A stretch of 64,000 bases of DNA, taken from Cinclus cinclus (taxonomy: Eukaryota > Chordata > Aves > Passeriformes > Cinclidae). The translations under genes and the position numbers were made by a program. This document shows, piece after piece, positions 60,121 through 64,000 of this stretch. The notes beneath the pieces are model-generated. The model did not search any database. It was not told where the DNA came from and saw only the letters and a list, made by a program, of their open reading frames with translations. Numbering within the stretch: the first letter of the stretch is position 1; each line of letters starts with the position of its first letter. The stretch is taken from positions 10,068,303 to 10,132,302 of the forward strand of contig NC_085050.1 of NCBI RefSeq assembly GCF_963662255.1. Reading direction: 5' to 3'.

Positions 60121-63100
60121 TGGAGGGGGGCACAGGTAAAATGAGACAGAACTAAATGGAAAAGACAAGCCGTTTATCTGTCTGCAGCTTGTTCATTGTC
60201 ACCTACAGCTTCCTCTTAGTGGCCTTCCTTTTAAAGCAACAAAGGCTTCTCTGGAAAAACTAAAATACTTGCTTGCTTTTACTTGCTAATTTAGTATGCA
60301 AGAAATGTTAGTTTCTTCTCTCAAACACCAGCAGACAGATGGCAGAAAAAATATAGTAGACTTTGGACTCCTACTGAAAGCTGACCTAGTCTCACCCCTG
60401 GCTTTATTGTTTTTCTTTCATAATTAGCTTTTGCTCAGCTTTGTCATTTTCATAAGCCTAGATATTCTTCAATTAACAAAACAGAACAAGAACAACAAGA
60501 GCTTAGGCAGCTCATGAGGTCACTTCTTGCAGGGGCTGGATTATGGCACCAAAAGAAGCCTGAAAAGCATGTATTGATCCAGTCTGACAGTTCCTGCCAC
60601 ATTAAGCCTCACCACAGCTGTGATATAAAGGCGCTTAGAGCTGTTATCATAAATACCATCCACTATCTTTAAAGATCATCAAAATTGCTTCACATTGTAT
60701 AAGAGTTATTGTCATATAATTTGTTCAATGCATTTTAACAGCATAAATTGGTTTAGCATTTTAATACTAGCTTAAAGGTCAAATGCAGATAATTTAAACT
60801 AACATTTATCCTATGAAAGTTATCATAGAAGCTCAATTTACTGAATGTGTAGAATGAAAAACAGTCATCTTTATTATTTGGTTCATTTATCCAAAATCTA
60901 AATATAGCTATTTTTTAAAATGATAAGGCAATTCCATTTAAGTCGTGAAAGAACATAATTGAGATTATTTGTCAATGTCTATAATATTTAGGGTATGATC
61001 CTAAAGCAAAATAGTGTCTCATAGTTTGTTGCGTAGAAAGGGGATTGTAAGAGAAGAAAATTTACTATAATAAAGAATGCAAAAATACAGCTACAGCTTT
61101 CATAGTGAACTGAAGATATTAGGAAAAAACACATCTCCAGATCTCAACCCCACCCACAGCTGGGTGTCTGCTCCTCTAAATCCTGCTGTGCACAGAAAAC
61201 TCCCTTCCAACTTGTGGCTCACTGAACCAAAAAAAGATGGAAGATAAATGCCTGTTTGAGAGAGAGAAATAAATTAGTGATCATATGGGTGGGAAGGCAA
61301 TATAGTCAATAACATCAGCAAAGACAAATAGGCCAAGTTTTGTTGTAAAGCACACTTTCCCAAGGGGGACTCCTGGAGTTTTTCTGCTGTAGGCAAGAAT
61401 TGCAAGATACTGGTATGACCTACAATAAACTGTTCAGTCAACAGAACTGGAACAGCAATCAGGTCCCAAAGGAAACTTCTGTCCCACCCAGAATGAGGCT
61501 GGGGAAGAGTCAGTGGCCTGCTGGTCATCCTGTCTGGGTGGGATGGAATAGACCCAGACCACATCTCCTGAGACTGATCTGAAGCACAGTCAAACTTAAC
61601 ACTTGTCCTGTCAGGGGCTTGCCTGAGATGTGGTTTGTTCCAGAGTCTTCTTCAAACAGTTGTGTAAACAGGTATTTGGAGGAGCAGGAACTGGAGCAGA
61701 GTTTTACACCATGGTAACAGACTTCTCTACTCATCAAGTGGCAGAGATAATTTCTCAAATTATTGTTGGATAGATGTTGGCCATCTACATACTTAGGTTT
61801 TCTACTTTGTGCTTGGGGCAGAAGAGGGAAAAGCAATAAGGTAAAATCACATTTGTTAACTTTCATATAACTTCTGAGGCCAATAGAGATTTTCCTGGAT
61901 CAGTCTGACTGTGTTTTATTTGATCACAGTTTCTAGAGTCAAGATATTTGCCCAGTGCTTGTCCATAGTTGCAGAGTCATTTATTTTGCAGGACTAATAG
62001 TCAAATTTTTACTGGGGCTTGAGATGATATCCCCAGAGCTCCCCACAGCCTCATGGCACCCCTCTGTCCATCTCATCCTCACTGGGTGCCTGTCCCAGGC
62101 TGTAGGATTTGCCTCCTGGGGTCACTGCCAAGCTCCTGCCCTGTCACTCCTTGGTGGCTGTCAAGAAGCATGTGCAGCATTCAGAGCACTAACATCTATT
62201 GGTGGTGAGGTGGGGGAAACACCAAAACCAGACACTTAGGGAAGTGTAAGGAAACAGCAAAGCCAGTGGTGATGGCCTGAACACTCAATCAGCATCCAGG
62301 GATTTGCAGCCAGGGATCGTTCCCAGCCAGAAGTGTTTCCCAGGCAGGTGACAAGGGTAAGGGCACAAGTGCTGGGCACAGCCTGGAGGAGTTAGCACCA
62401 ATGCATAATTTGGAAGGCTCCTTTGCTTCCTGTTTTGTCTGGTTAGCCCTAATTTCATTAAATCTGCATGGAGATTTTTATTTTCATTCCAATCTTTTTC
62501 CTTCACTGTTTGAGCAGTCTAATCTGATGGGACAACTCCTAATCTAGTCTTAACTCTTCTACGTTTTTTCAAGCCTGATGTTTGTGAGCATTTCTAACAA
62601 GCTTCTAACTGTAAAAATTAGCTGGCTTTATAAGCATTATAAAGGAGCATAACTGTCTGCATTACCAGAGGTTTTGCTGGGTATGATATTGTGAGATGAA
62701 AGACTGAGTGCATGAATCATTTGTAATAACAAATTTGACTTATTATTCTATTCATGAATAGTCCAGAAAACAAGCTGGTTATGTCAAACAGTTGCATAAT
62801 TGAAATTCTTTAGACTTTTTTTCTAGTACTTTTTGGTATTTTTCCTCTGGAGACCCAGGGGTGGAAGGAATCACTTTCTTTTTTGTTTGGGATTTTTTCC
62901 CCTCTTTTATTAGAGAAAAGGGAAACTCTTTTTGTCTTTAGATCACAAAGTCAACCCTGTAAACAGCATATACTGAGAACAATTTGAAGTTGTTTCTGTG
63001 GTAACAGATATCATGCCTTTTATTTAGAAACACTACTTACTGGTCTAGATGTGTCACCATCACTGCATTGCCATCATTGCAATAGTAATCCCATAAAGAA

Positions 63101-63365
63101 CTTGTCTCGTACAAAATCTCTAAGGAGTTTCATTTTGCTCTGGTAGGATGTGATCATATTATTTACATGTCTAAACATGAGAAAATCAGAAGAAATGGCA
63201 CACTGGAGAGGTGAATTTGTCAATGCCCTTACTTCCTCCTTATCAATGGGTGTTCAGATCTGGAGGAGACTCAACCTGTTGAATTCACACAAATTCCAAA
63301 ATTTGTTCACATAACTCTTAAATTTTCAGCTAGAGTATACCTTTACAGATCACTGTCACATTGGT
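60121..63365. other. AT-rich unique DNA, no gene seen
   Basis: No gene or repeat family recognised. The frame 61955-62239 (+) in a GC-richer stretch has no identifiable motif. Confidence 0.4.
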
Positions 63366-63441
63366 CCCAGAACCACTGAATTGCAGAGGTTGGAAGGGAT
63401 GTCTGGAGGTTATCTGGCCCAACTGTTCTGCCCAAGCAGGA
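63366..63441 (-). mobile_element. CR1 LINE fragment, 3' end
   Basis: The plus strand reads CAGAGGTTGGAAGGGATGTC, then GGAGGTTATCTGGCCCAAC and CTGCCCAAGCAGGAAAC, the reverse complement of a CR1 3' end. Only about 76 bases are recognisable. Confidence 0.85.
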
Positions 63442-64000
63442 AACTATATCTAAACAGTGAAATCATTGTTTGGAAATTTGGAAATCCTATGAATGTCAGC
63501 CACATAAATTACTGTTAGAAGTCAGATGAAAATAGCCTATGTGCAACCAGGGACTAAACAAAACGAGTTTGAACCCTGTATCTTTCCTTTATACCTGTAG
63601 GTATAAAAACAAATGAACCTTTCATGTGTTTTTGCTCCAGCCACACCTTGGAAATCCCCGTGTGTGTGCACAGAAATCCATGCAGCAGTTCCCTGAGACA
63701 GAATCCAGCTCTGACCACCTGCATACGTTCTTACCTACACCGCATATGTTGCGCTGTCACATCGCCTTCGGCACAGCCCGGCACGCGAGGATGAGAGATA
63801 GGCAGGGAATGCTTTGAAGCTGCTCTGTCAGTGCTGGAGACTGAAGGATTATACAACTGTTCTCAATAGTTCTACCAGCTGCAATGTATTCTCACTTAGA
63901 CATTCTTGAAAGCAAAGTGGTCAGGTCATCTGGAAAGGTGAAATACCCCATCATTTTGCTCTCTCACTGAGGGGACAGTGAGACTGTGATTGATATGAAT
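63442..64000. other. Unique DNA with a small CpG patch
   Basis: No gene seen. About eight CpG dinucleotides lie at 63725-63788 (ACGTTC, CACCGCA, TTGCGC, ATCGCCTTCGG, CCCGGCACGCG), notable in a CpG-poor window. The frame 63626-63817 (+) crosses it without recognisable motifs. Confidence 0.3.

Overview
This window looks like vertebrate, most likely avian, nuclear DNA. The clearest evidence is six fragments of CR1, the dominant LINE family of birds and other sauropsids. They carry the typical 3' end (an ATTCTRTG-like terminus, the 'GGTTTGGGTTGGAA' and 'CTAGTCCAACCCCCTGCC'-like blocks) and, in one copy, a recognisable C-terminus of the CR1 reverse-transcriptase ORF (TLRVAEHWNRLPRA). I see no Alu, B1/B2 or L1 sequence. 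Nothing looks bacterial: there are no operons, ribosome binding sites, tRNA or rRNA. The DNA is AT-rich, and open frames are short and scattered on both strands as expected by chance.

I recognise no known protein-coding gene. The window is either a gene desert or the intron space of a large gene. Reading splice signals by eye gave three candidate exons on the minus strand. One is a 120-base, phase 0-0 exon at 35738-35857. One is a possible terminal coding exon at 12024-12227, with a stop codon and an AATAAA about 80 bases beyond it. One is a 143-base exon at 5148-5290. Each has a good acceptor and only one continuous frame; the two internal ones also have strong GTAAGT donors. I cannot name a family, and equally tidy false exons occur elsewhere in the window, so all are low confidence.

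Layout: 1-6.6 kb holds a CR1 tail, low-complexity tracts, a pair of about 94% identical 128-base direct repeats 3.2 kb apart, the 5.1 kb candidate exon and an uninterrupted A41 tract. 6.6-19.9 kb is mostly unique AT-rich DNA with the 12.0 kb candidate exon. 19.96-20.39 kb is the longest CR1. 31.4-32.0 kb is a cluster of AT, TATC and T/G simple repeats. 35.7 kb holds a candidate exon beside a small CpG patch. 42.4-44.6 kb holds three CR1 fragments around a 252-base pure pyrimidine (TTCTC)n tract. 51.3-51.5 kb is a small CpG-dense island, the best candidate regulatory element. 57.6-58.4 kb is a GC-rich, CpG-poor block of unknown nature. The rest is unique AT-rich DNA in which I see no gene.
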